NCBI RefSeq assembly: GCF_018691265.1
Contig: NW_024881278.1
Span: forward strand, 6,758,501 to 6,822,500
Direction: 5' to 3'
Length of the DNA: 64,000 nucleotides
DNA from: Tyto alba
Lineage: Eukaryota > Chordata > Aves > Strigiformes > Tytonidae
Positions 23,220 through 35,400 of the stretch are shown piece after piece; the first letter of the stretch is position 1, and each line of letters opens with the position of its first letter. The position numbers were made by a program, and so were the translations under genes. Below the pieces are notes generated by a model. It had not been told where the DNA came from. It did no database searches and saw nothing but the letters and a program-made list of their open reading frames with translations.

Positions 23220-23614
23220 CATGAATTTGCTGAGTGGATTTTCTAGCCTGTAAGCATCAGGGAAACAAAAGTGGTTTTCTCAGATTATACTATCAAGAAT
23301 TTCTGAATCCAGATAAATCTAGTTTGGCAGATCAAGCACTGGAACTGCCCCAGCTCTCTAGTATTATTCAAGTCAAATCCATGTTTGACATGACTCCAGC
23401 ATGACGCAGGAGAAGGAAATCTGTTTTAAATATAGGAAAATTACTTCAGAATACATTCCATAAGGTAAACTTTATTTAGTATGAGATATAAGGATTTATT
23501 TTTTTTAACATGAGTTCACATGGGAAATGGCTGTTAGTGAGGCTATTTTCACACCTTTTTCAATCTGTCAGATACCACAAAGTTTGCTTTGGTCAGATTT
23601 CCAGGTTGTTTTCT

Positions 23615-23700
23615 CAATTTACAGATGTCATTCAGATAAAGAAACTGTTCACAAATGTAGGAATTGAGCCCAACTATTAAACTTGCCCAAATCCACTCAT
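23615..23700 (+). mobile_element. MIR-like SINE remnant
   Basis: TTTACAGATG, then GATAAAGAAACTG, then AATTGAGCCCAA and TTAAACTTGCCCAAATCCAC follow the order of the MIR core and 3' part (TTTACAGATGAGGAAACTGAGGC ... TTAAGTAACTTGCCCAAGGTCAC). With several small gaps the match is ancient and worn, as MIR copies in birds are. It could be a chance assembly of common words. Confidence 0.4.
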
Positions 23701-25310
23701 CTGTTTTTTACTTTCCTTAACATAGGAAGAAAGAGGCAGAATCAACAGAAAGGAGTTAGGGCTCATGTGAGAGGACTTTTTTTTAGCTGAAACCTGGCTT
23801 CAGTGAAGCATTTAGCTTCTTAGGGTTGAAGAGATCTGTTCATAAAAAATTCTGACCCAGGAAAACTATTTTTGAACTATTTAGGCTTTTAAGGCCTATT
23901 TTTCATTTTCTTTTTGTTCTGTGGCAACATATGTATTGAAATGTGCACACAGAAGTTTTTCCTTTTCATGATATCATCCCCATTTATGGGTAAGGCACTG
24001 AATGGACTTTTTTCCCCAAAAACAAAATTAAAAAAGACGACAATACAAAGTTCAGCAATGATGCTTGACATTGCATTTCCAAAACCGTGTACCATTTTTG
24101 CTTTCACTAAGCAATTTATCCATATGGTTTTCCTCTAAATCACTGCGACTGTAGCAGCCACAATACTACACATGAGTAAGGACAGAGAAAACTCATCTGA
24201 GACGGCTCAGTGAAGACAGCTTTATTTCTTCAGAACTGTACTGAAGGACTGAAAAAAACTTTAGCAGAGTAGATCAAGGCTTAAGGTTTGTGCCGTGTTC
24301 AGGAACTGGTCAATGAAGTATTTTCAAACTAAGGATGGGAAATATTAGCTGTACACTGGATGAGCCTTCTGTGTATTGAAGGATGAAAGGGAAACAATGA
24401 CACAGGGAATGGGTTTCCAACAATAGAAACCACCAAAGCCTGTAGATTTTATTTTGTGTGGTTTTCTACTAGAAATAACAGAAAATGCAGAAACCACCCC
24501 CCTCCACCTCCAAATTCATGGTTACTTGGCACATGTGGCTCTTTGTGAATTTAATAAACTTACACTTAGCTGTCTCACCTGGCTTGGTCCTGCCCAGTCA
24601 GGATATATGCATGAAGGGCTCCATAAAATCCTTGGAGTGCTTCATTGATCTTTTTCCCATTTCTATTTAATCACTTCTGCTAACTTACACAATGACAATC
24701 CTTAGATACGGACAAATGCTCCTCACCTGCCATTAGTCATTGCAAAAGTATTTGAATGTCTGATAGGCTTTGAGAGTATGGCTAAGAGGACAGAGCAGTA
24801 TTTGGGCACTCTGATCTTTCTAGGCTCGCTGTTTTTCACAGGTACCCTCGTCAGCCTGCATTTCAGCTGCAGACAAGGGATTTTGTCCTCTATTTGCTCA
24901 AGTCTGTTGGTAAATCTTTTGTCTAAAGTGATGTGAAAGACAAATAACACTTGAAAAAGCCCTGTTGGGTCTAAGAGGATGCAGTGCTGGATGCATTACT
25001 AGGGATAATTTTATTCCAAGCCAAACTGAATGAAAATGGAAATTGGAAATAAAGCAAACCTTAATTCCTGCTCACTAATACTGTGCAACTCCTCTGACAT
25101 TTGGTACAAGGCTCATAGTATAGAAAATAGAATATTATCTCCCTCGTGTGCACAGGAAATATTCAGAATAACAGGTCTTCCTCACAGTCTGGATTAAACC
25201 CTACATATGGAAGGTGATTACAAACACTTTATAAAATTACAATGTAAAAACAGGTGAACAAAACCACGGGGCTGATGGTTTTCTCTGAGTGCCATCCAGT
25301 GTTTCCAATC
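23701..25310. other. Anonymous unique sequence
   Basis: No gene or repeat supported. Several overlapping frames of 60-75 codons on opposite strands near 23889-24138 and 24454-24950 are without domains. Confidence 0.5.
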
Positions 25311-25319
25311 AAATCAGTA

Positions 25320-25660
25320 ACCTCAGCTGTAGCATAACCCAGTCAGAGCCGTGCTGAGGCGTCCCCTGGGGAGCCACACAGGTGTGCGTCACCTGGCTGT
25401 GCTGAGGGGGTCGTTATCACCCGCAGCTGGGCATCCTCCCCACCTCTGGCTAGCCCTGGCCTGGCTGCACTCACCTTTCAGCAGCTGAAGAGGATTTTTC
25501 TCCTGCTACAGCTGTGGGATGCTCGTGTTCTTGGCCCACACAAGCTCTGCTTCCTTGGGGCTGCAGGATGGCGGGGGGTGCTCTGCTGGGGCAGGAGCCA
25601 GGTAGGAGCCTGGGCGCTTTGCCAACCTTTGTGCGCAGCAGGGTTTGGGGAGGAAAACAG
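25320..25660. other. Short GC-rich patch
   Basis: About 340 bases of raised GC with a handful of CpGs, but not enough to call a CpG island. Two overlapping minus-strand frames of 68 and 86 codons here owe their length to the GC content. No promoter motif stands out. Confidence 0.4.
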
Positions 25661-28600
25661 TTCTGAGTCTTGGACATGGACGTGAGAAAAGTTATGTTGG
25701 TGATGTATTTGCAGGCTTTGTGAGGTTGAATTTAACATACTCTGTGTTTGGATGTGTTGGGGGTTATGCCTATGCCATCAGGCTTGTACCTGGTTGATCT
25801 GTCAAAATATTTAAATTTCTTTAGAGCAACTACAAAAAACTGCTTTTAGCTGAGCTGTAGTGGTGGTGTTCTAAACCCAAATCAGTATGCCTTAGTGAAC
25901 AACTTGTGTGAAAAAACCTGCTTTCTCTTGGACTGCCTCTGGGAGAGGTGGCTCTTTAACATGTACTGGGGGGGTTGTTTGTTTCTTAAGGGTTTTCTTC
26001 CCCAAAATGTTGATAATGGAGGACTGAGGGAAAGAGTTGTGTTTGCAGTATGAGTTAGCTGTGTTCTGGGCAGAAAAGTGTCTCTTGTCTAATTGAATGA
26101 GTATGGAAACACTACAGCTCAAAACCTAGTTGTCAGTTAGTCTTACTATTCTTGGGTTCCATCTGAAAGTTTTTTCCTGCTTAGTAACTATAAACAGAAC
26201 TTACAGTGGCTTAACTTGCTATCAAAACAAAATATGAACAGTTTGTATCTATCTATTGCTTGTATACTCTACTTTGCAAAAGTACTGGGCAGTGGCAATT
26301 ACAGTCTAATGAGCTGAGCTAGGTATGATGGTGGATGGGTCTCTAGAGGGGGTTTGAATTATATTAATGGCGTTCTTGGCAAAATTTTTTTAAATCTTCT
26401 TAAAACATTTATCATATGTTGTTTGTAAATAAAGAGTGAGTAAATATATGCAAGTGCTTGTTAATATTTTCTTCCTCTGTACGTATTGCTTATGAAAGGG
26501 ATCATTACTGGTTTCTGTTTGCATTTATTTTTAATATGAAAATAATTTCACGAGTCTGAAAATTAATAATAGCTTTAGTGAAGCTGTTTGAGCAGAATGT
26601 GCTTAATGGCTTGTGGGGATCCAAGTCAGAACTGTTAAAGCTTTGATACAGAACCAGTGCTAATGTGGTTTTGCATTAAAAGCTTATTTTAAGACACCTA
26701 TCAAAAATAATATGTTATAAAAGGGAATTGGTAGGTGTATGGTTAGGTAACATTTGGGTTTTAAACTTTTTTAAACTTTGGTATTCAACCTGTAAAATGC
26801 CTTTTTTTTTAATAATAAACTGATGTTTCTTTATAACAAAGATATCATAATATATATATTCCTCATTAGCACTTTAATCTCTGCTTCCTCCTATGCTACA
26901 GGAATCACAAATCTAAGCTACTTCTGTTTTAAAAAATAAACTAAGTTCAGACTTAAAACATACTCATAGCACCTTGTCCTAGTTCAAGGTATGTGATTCT
27001 GTTGTTACCTATTCTTTCCTTTCTGGTGAGAACTATTGTAGAGCTTTCTTTTTGTAATTTTTCCTAACATAAATATCTACTACTTTTTCTACTTTTTTGC
27101 TCTTCCCCCCCCACATCCCCCCCGGAGAAAAAGCCAAATGCCAAGCTGATACATAATTACAAATATGCCTCACAGTATTCCATTAAGACTATAGTTCATA
27201 AAAAAAAAAAATAATCTCTAAATCCCAAAGCTATCACAGCTAATGATGTTTGACGCCTGCTGATTGAAATTATGACTAATAGAATAATAGCTGCTGCATG
27301 TACTTATTTAGATTGTCATCTCGTGTAATCAAGTATAAGATATGTATTTAACTTTGACCACATAAATTCAGTTTCTTGGTGATCAACTGTGTATATTGGT
27401 TTTGGGTCTTGTGATATTTTGTGGAAAAACATCTGTAAAAACAATCTTTTAAGATTAATTGCCCTGTATCTAACCATTGATTCCTAACCTTTTCTTTCCT
27501 AGCACCCAGTTTGAAGAGAAACAAAATGGAAACACTAAGGAAAATAAATTAATGTCTATATATAAGCAAAATAAGTAAAAACTAGACCTATTTTTCATTT
27601 ATGTAAGAACCAATGTTGAATTTCTCTGAACAGGAGTGTATCAGAAGCTCCCTGCTGTCCCTTATACACTCAGGGATTTCTCTCTGGCCCCTCTCAAACT
27701 CAACAATGTCCTTCTAATACCTTAGTTATTTTACTATTGAGCCTCGCTTAAACCAAAAATAGAGAATGCAGAGAGCATGGGCAGATGGTGACTATTGAAG
27801 CAATACCCTGGGGGGCAGCAAGGTGAGCTTGTGTGGGACGCAGCTGTAGGTATTTGCAGCACTTTCAAGAGATGCAGTAAGGGTGCAGTGTCAGGAACTG
27901 AGGTGTCCTCAACACTTGGTGATCCTGGAAATCCGTATGATGCCATTTTAGACATCGGTGCTCAAATTCTGCTTAAAACTTACTTCAGTGATGTGTGTTC
28001 TTCCTTCCTTTTGCTGCATGATGTTGTAAGTGCTTTTTTGTGGTTTGTTGTTTTTTTTTTGGGGGGGGGGATGTTGATGAAGCTTTGGTTGTGTTTCTTT
28101 GTTTATTTCTCTGTTAGAAATGGGCTTTAGAGTGCCTACCAAAGCACAGAAGAATCATAATAGTTTTGTTATCTCATTAGCAGGGCACCAAATATTTTGC
28201 CTTCTGCCCTAAAATTTTTAATCCTTGTTCACACTTGGCTTCGGATGCCAATAACATGCCAGCATGTTAGTATAGCAAATTTGCTCTAGTAAGGCTCGAC
28301 AAAGGCTTCAGGACCTACCTGGTATGTGATGCCAGTCCCACCTCCAGCAGCAGCCAACCTGGTTACACCAGGAGGTATTTGTTTTAAGGAACCTGCCTGT
28401 GGTTCAGTGCTTGTGTGTGCAGAGGAGGGATACATGGAGCTGAGCAGGGATCATCTGGATCCCTGATCTCAGGCCCTAAAAATTATAGAAAACTGTGCAG
28501 TTGATGTCTGTAATACAGATAGAAGGGGCAAGTTAACACTGGGGGTTTTATCTTGCTTTTACATAATTGCTCACAAAAATAGTTTCATCTCTGTCTTGAT

Positions 28601-31600
28601 GACTTCTTATGACAGTGAAACATAGTTAACTCTCAAGCTCCCTACCACTGTGCAGGCACCACTTAAGGATAAAGGAACATTGTAATGGATGGTGGAAATG
28701 GCTGAGAGTTTGCTGGAGAGTAATTTCAAATTACTGAATTTATTCTGTGTGTCAGGAGACAAGAAACAGTCAAAATGGACAATGCAAAACAATGAAGGTC
28801 AGAGGAGAGCATTTTGCTATATCAGCATCCTTTAATGCTTTAATGAGCATTTTTTGATTAGTCATCCAATTGTGTAATATTCTAGACTCATTTTAGTTGC
28901 AAATATAGTGCCCATTCTGGAGTCAAATGTGCGAGAGGACTCTGCAGTTCTTAATTTCCACAATATTTCATGACTCTTACTAAAGTCATTATAATAGTGG
29001 CCTTTACTTTTACAGTGAATCCCAGGCATCAATTATATAGTTAGAAATGTAAGAGACATTCTTTGTGAATATGGAGATGATAATATAGACTTTTTTTTTT
29101 TTCCACAAAGAACTTCTTATGCAGGTGTGAGTAGTGACTTTCAGGGACTGAGCTAATGAAGTACTTAAATGTGTATGTGATAGGGTCTGGTGCTGCCCAT
29201 TAGTTACACAAGAGATTTCAGGTGTACAAGAGGCTTGCTTTTCTTCAGTACCCCGACATTGCTGGTAGTCAAGCCCAGCATTTCCCAAAGGAAGCTTGAT
29301 TCTCAGATCAGCTTAATTTCCACTACTACCCCTCCATCCCAGGTTTGAGGACTTAACTTGCTTCACCTGATGTAAAATGCTGTTCTCCAGGAACTTGGCT
29401 CAGCCTTGCGTTTGAAGCTCCATCTTGGCAATTAAAGAGCAACTTGCACTTGATCTCCGGAATATCCTTGTCCTAAGGGAGGATAAAATGTGCTGCTTCT
29501 ATCTGGTGTTGATGGTTTTAACTAGATCTGGCAGCTGAAGTTTAGCCATATCTAGGCTCTTTCTCACAAATTAATTCTGGGTTGTTTTCCTCACTGGTAT
29601 TTTTTTTTTTCCCTTCCTTTCTATTTAAAAATCCAGACTAATTACCTTGGCTAACATTCTTTTTCATGTTAGAAAAATCTTAACTAGCCTGATTATCTAA
29701 TTGTGTTAATTGTGAGCAGACTCCTTTATGCATAGCTAGTAAGAGGGTTGTACCAAAGCTCTTTACCTGCAACCCAAAACAAGTCAGTGATTAAGAGCCA
29801 GTATCCCTGAAATCAGCCTTTCTGCTCCCTGAAATTGCAGTTTCCATGTTAAATGCTGAGATGCAGGAGCTTGGGCCCTTTCAGCATCAATCATGCCAGT
29901 GATTTGAGACATGGACTTGCAAGTGTAGCTAGTGATCTACATAATCTTTCTTTCTGAAATCATTACTGCTATGTTAGCTTTCTTTGATAGAAGGCCAATA
30001 TTTCTGCTTTCCCTCAGAAATTATTATCAGATGGAAGGAATAAATCTTAAGAGAAATTTTTCCATCAAGGCTGCTGAAGCCAGCTGTTATGTGGAATTCA
30101 GAGAATATCTACTTCTGTGGTATGGCAGTGAAAGCTGTTTGATCCAAATGTGATGGCAGTTTGGAAAGACAATTACAGAATCATTAGCTCAGATTTTCAG
30201 CTGACTGATTTATTTTCTAGTAGGTGGTTAGTGGATTAATGAAGAAACAAGCATCTTGTAAATCCCTGGTCTCATAGAATTTATCTGATTCCTATAACCA
30301 TGACTAATCTAAAGAAACTACCTTTGATTAGTGGTTTTCACACCCGAAATGTCTTTGCCCAGTCTCACAACTTATTCCGTGATTTTGTTATCCTGTTTGA
30401 ATCTGATACTTTGAGTAGCAAGGTTTAGATTTAAATGCTTCACATTCTGTAAAACTATTTGAGTTTGTTTCTTTGTTGCCAAATAATTGAATGTAGGTTA
30501 GTATCAAATTTGCTGCAGTAATAGCAGTATTTCCTCTTGGATCCATAGTTATACCATGGGAGCTTGTAGGATTTATTTCCTTAAAGCTTTCAGTTAGACC
30601 AGAAGAGTTCTGTGCAGAGCATTGCTGTCCAGGTTTTACCCCTACGGCAAGCTTCTTCGATCTCTCCAGCAATGCAAAAGGGCTGTGAAGTCACTTTAAT
30701 CATGCTCCTGAGGATTTCTAAAGAGCAGTTGCAACAAGGTCTATTCCATCCTCTTCTCTCTGGGGAGATAATGTTCCCAGCTCTGGCTAAGGTGGAACAT
30801 TAGTGTTTCATAGCTCTGGGATCTGGCTAGCTGAACAGGGCCTTGCAGTCCTGGACGGAGGAGGACTAGCCTGTCAGACTGGAAACCTTTCTTCACCAAA
30901 ATGATGGTACATCCAGTGAAAGACATGGAGACAAGTATGGGGGACATGGCATCACCCTTTTCCTCCTGCATCATAGGGATAGTGGATTGACGTAGCCTTT
31001 ATTTTTTCCATGCATGGCAATTCCTTTCAGGTGAAATCATTTTAAGATCCTCAAGATAGTAGCTCCTAGACTGCAGTTTGCTATAAACAGTAGCTGCATT
31101 ATCTCTTACCCAGGGAGCAAGAAATGTGTATGCAGTGCAAGTTACCTTTAGAAATGAAAGAGTTCTGCCAATTTGAGTTTATCCTTGGGATTTAATAGAT
31201 GTCCCCAAAACAAACTAGATGTCTTGGGCCTTGCACAAAATCATGCCATTGTTAATAATGGTAGTCTTAGGCTCTCTAGAGACCTTCTTGTAACCCTACA
31301 GAGCAAAACTGATACTGCAAGTCCTTTGTATGGATTGCTTTCTTTCACTGTGCTTCAACTGCAGCCAACAGGTTTCAAGATTGTACCCTGCTGACATTTT
31401 TCCAATTACATGTAGTACAAATACAGACTTCCAAGTGTAGAGGTATAGGAGGAGGTATTAAAAAAAAAAAGTTGAGGTTTCTGAAGTCTCAGAACTAAAG
31501 GAGTTACATATTTCAGAATGAGGACTAAGAATGTTTTTCTTGATTCAACTGTATCCATTGGTCTTTTGTGGTGTAAACCATATTCCTGCATGTCAGTGTG

Positions 31601-32219
31601 TTTACATGCTACTGATGCTTACTTTTGTCCCATTTCCCATCAAGTAAAAGCAGCTACAGTCTGAAATCGTAAAATAGCCTCCCTGTCATCTTTAGCAAGT
31701 ATCACACTTTGCAGTATAGGGAACTTCTTGGATATGAGCTTAAAATCAATTATTTGGGTGACTAGTATTAACCTGAGGATTGTGTGCAAAACAGTGCTTT
31801 TAGAGATAAAGTAGTTGGTACATGGCTTCAAGTAATTAACTTTAAAATGATACATGAGTGTCTTTGTGGATTCTGTTGAGTGTTTTGTGTCATACTTGGA
31901 GATTATATTATCTGAAGAGTTGCACTGTGCGGTTTATGTAGAATCAAATTATATCAATTTTTATAGTGTAAGCGACCAGCAATGAGTGACCTCTTTTCTC
32001 CAGCTGATACTAAAAATGTTCTTAGCTATGATGGGAATTATGCAAATACTGTGGGGGGTTTTTTTGGTGTGGTTTTTTTTTTTTTTTTTATAAAAGCTTG
32101 AAAGTAGGTGAGATGTTCTGCTGTTGTGGCTGAGAAAATATATTATTTAATATAAAAAAACTATGTCTGGCACCATTAAGAGGGTTGGTTGGCCTGAACA
32201 CATTTGAATTCTTTATCAT
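25661..32219. other. Anonymous unique sequence with homopolymer tracts
   Basis: About 6.5 kb without a gene I can support. It includes paired C8 and C7 runs (27105-27123), an adjacent T10-G10 pair (28051-28070), and T runs near 29091-29101, 29600 and 32070-32089. Homeodomain-like TAAT words cluster around 26520-26700, 27230-27330 and 28820-28910, but no repeat or exon is visible. Confidence 0.5.
28051..28070. repeat. T10-G10 homopolymer junction
   Basis: Ten T residues followed directly by ten G residues. Prone to slippage; the G run could join a G-quadruplex only with distant partners. Confidence 0.85.
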
Positions 32220-32410
32220 GACAGTTTGTGCTACTAATGAGGGTGCTGTTGGGAGTGAAAGCCATTTTCAAGACTTGCTTCATCAGCCATTTTGCATGGT
32301 AATGAATCCCCTTACAGCTTGGGGCCATCGGATTTGCCTTTCCCTCTCTCTCATTGAATGAGACCCCTTACTCCAGCAGAAGCTGCAATTACAGAGCTTT
32401 GCTTGAAGGG
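32220..32410. promoter_or_regulatory. Candidate conserved non-coding element
   Basis: A repeat-free stretch with TTTTGCATGGTAATGA (from about 32290), an octamer-like POU word next to a TAAT core, followed by TCTCTCTCATTGAATGAG and CTGCAATTACAGAGC. The arrangement resembles a vertebrate enhancer, but this is motif reading only, without conservation data. Confidence 0.2.
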
Positions 32411-35400
32411 ACTCTACTATACTGTACACTTATCTTGTGGGTGAGGAATGGGAAGAAAGCCACTTCTGGGAGGAAAATGAATACGCTCTTTCATTCTAAA
32501 GTTGCTCACGAGGGTTTTTCAATTACTTAACTTTAAAGCAAATGCAGGAGAAAATACTTTAATATGAATTATATATTATGTGGTATCATCCATGTCATAG
32601 CATCTTTTCTCCCAAACCTATACTTCTCCTACCTAACTTGTACTTTCTGATGGCACATCCAGCATATGTAGGATCATATCCAAACAAGCCAGGTTTGTTT
32701 CCCTTCTGAGTAATGCCTGCCTTTCTCAGCTGTTTCCCTGAGGAAGGTTGCACAATACAATGTGGCAGAATGTGGTTCTAAACTGAAGACATTTTTCCTG
32801 CACTTCCAGTCAGAAGACCATACGAAGAACAGCTAGATATTTAATTATTTCTCATGCTTGTCTGATAGGCTGCCATGTTTAAATCTTAAATCAAACCAGC
32901 TTTTGGGTTTTGTGGGGTATTTTGGTGTGTGTTTTTTTGTTTTTTTTTTTTTTTCTTTTTCCCCCATTACTAACCAATCTCAGACTTTGCAAGGCAAGGG
33001 ATATGTGACAGCTCTGCATAGCACTAACACTAGCAAGAGCAGCTCTCATGAATGAGAAAGGACGAGAACTTTGGCACTGGATTACAGCAGCACCATGTTA
33101 GTGATCCGTATTGCTCATTATCTGTTTTAATATTCCCTCTGAATGCACCAGACATAACTGAGAAGCAAAATGAGCACAAAGCAGCATCCAGCCTGACAAC
33201 AGCACTACACTGTGCCTGCAAGCACCAGCCTGAGCCTGCAAGCTGTTGTCTTTCTTTCCTGAGACAGTAGTGGGAACTGCAATGAGCATCAGGTCACTCA
33301 GCACCTGGTCTGAGGCAGTTCACCTATTCCCATGTCCCACTGCTGTCCCACTGAAAGCCAGTAAATGAATATGCTGCTTGCCTTTTTTTTTTTTTTTTTA
33401 ACAACATGGACAAGACACAGATTTCAGTGTATTTTTGTCTTAAGAGTGGGGCAACTACGTGTTGAGCTCACCTTGTGATGTGATTTGCAGGCTGATTCAC
33501 TTGCTTCTATTTTTACATAAAAGATGTGAATAAACTGCCTGGTATAATTATGGCCTGGAGCATGGATGTACAGACTAAAGGAGCCTTCAGGGTTATTGCA
33601 GTTGAGCAGTAGTATTCAGAGGGTGTTGTGCTGTGTCAGCTCCTGAGATTTAATCATCAGGTGGTATTATTTGATTCAGATATATTTATTTCACCAGGAC
33701 GCTACAGATTGGCCTTAGACATTACACAAAAATCTGTCTTCTGATCAAGATATGCTGTTGAAGTATCTATTTTTTTACCTCCCATTTCTGCTTTCAAGGG
33801 CTTTTTTTTCCTTGCAAAATCTCATCATAAATTCTCTCTAGCCTTCTGCCTTTCCATGGAGAGCACAAGTTTTGTTTTCTTATTTTTCAAGGCAGCTATT
33901 GCATTGCCTATATAGAAATGAATTGACTAAATAATGTTCTTAAAAGAATCACTGTTTTCCTCTAAACAGGAAGCAGATCAAGGAACATGCAAGTATTCTT
34001 CATAAAAATAATTCAACTGCAAGTAGTGAATGTGTGCTGGGGGGGGATAGGAATCAACCAACCTCGTACAGCAAAGGTTACAGAAAGGCATCATGCCAGG
34101 AACTTGCAACAACTTTCAATTCAGATGGCTGAACAAAGTCAAGTCATAAGTTAGACCCAAACCTTATCAGATGTTGGTAGAGATAAAAGTTTAACCAAAC
34201 ACTTCTACATAATCTGCTTGAGTGGAGTAAGCTAAAAAATACAGGTTTGAAGTGGGTTGCAGGGAAGGTCCAAAAACACCCCCAAACTTTAAACTTTTCT
34301 ATAGGAACCTTGTCAATGAAAACCAGTATCTGTTGAGCTGGAAACCTGAAACTTCTGAGGGCTGTTTTGCTGGTTTTCTCTAGCTAGAAATATGTTCTAA
34401 TCTTCCTTATATCATGGAAGAATTTAATGCAATTTTTTGTGGAGTGGAGGGGATTGTGACTAACTCTAGCAGAGACCTGCTTGCCCTTAACCCAAAAGTA
34501 TTTGGCTTTTGGTTTTGTATTCCAAACAGTTGCTCTAAAATGAAATGCCAGGTTTAGGTTGTCTTTGGTTTGGGTGTGGGTTATTGGGTTTTTTTGTGGT
34601 TTTTGGTTGGTTGGGATGGTTTTTTTTTGTTTTGGTTTAGGGTTTTTTTTGTAGCAGTGAAAATTACTTTGATTTTCTTTGACTTGCTTTTGAATTCCTA
34701 CTGTTCACATTTTGTCCAATAATAGTACTAGATTTGAATGAATGTGTCCCTTGACAACAACAGTAAGGGAAATTTTTATTCCTGGCTGCAAGTCTCTTTA
34801 TTCAGAGGTGCTTTTTCATTGTGAGGGGCTTCCACTGAATGGAAGAGAACTGGTATTAATTTGTGTGGAACAACTAATCATGTTTAATATTCAACTTTGC
34901 CTACCATTGAACTGACAGAACCATCAGGGAGAAACATGAAGTCTGGCTGGAGCCACTGACCTCATCCTGGCAACCATTAGAAAACTTTAAAAAAAAAAAA
35001 AAAAATCCTAAAAGTTATGGAGGCCAAGAGCATTGCCATCTCAACAGCTTCTTCATCAAACGTGTAGATGAAATTTCTGTCAGTGGCACAAGAACAATAA
35101 TGCAGGATTAATTGAACATTGTGTAGCCGTGGCTGATTTTCTTCCTAACTGAAGAACAGCAGGACTACAGTAATTTTTCCTAGCCCCATTTGCCTTGGGT
35201 TAGAGGAGTAGAGTGTCTACTAGTTTTTGTGGAGGTGCTTTTTTAGCAGGAAGACTTGGCCTGGTATGTCTCTGAAACAGCAGAGGCAGATTTCCTTCAC
35301 TGCTCTTGGAAGGTCATAACGGGTAAAGGGGTAGCTTTCATCCTAAAGCTTGAGGTGGTTTGGGGTGTTAAAAAGCAGTCATTAGCAGATTGGGATTTTA

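Noticed and set aside
33383..33399. T17 tract as a minus-strand poly(A) tail
   Set aside because: No TTTATT within about 40 bases on the expected side.
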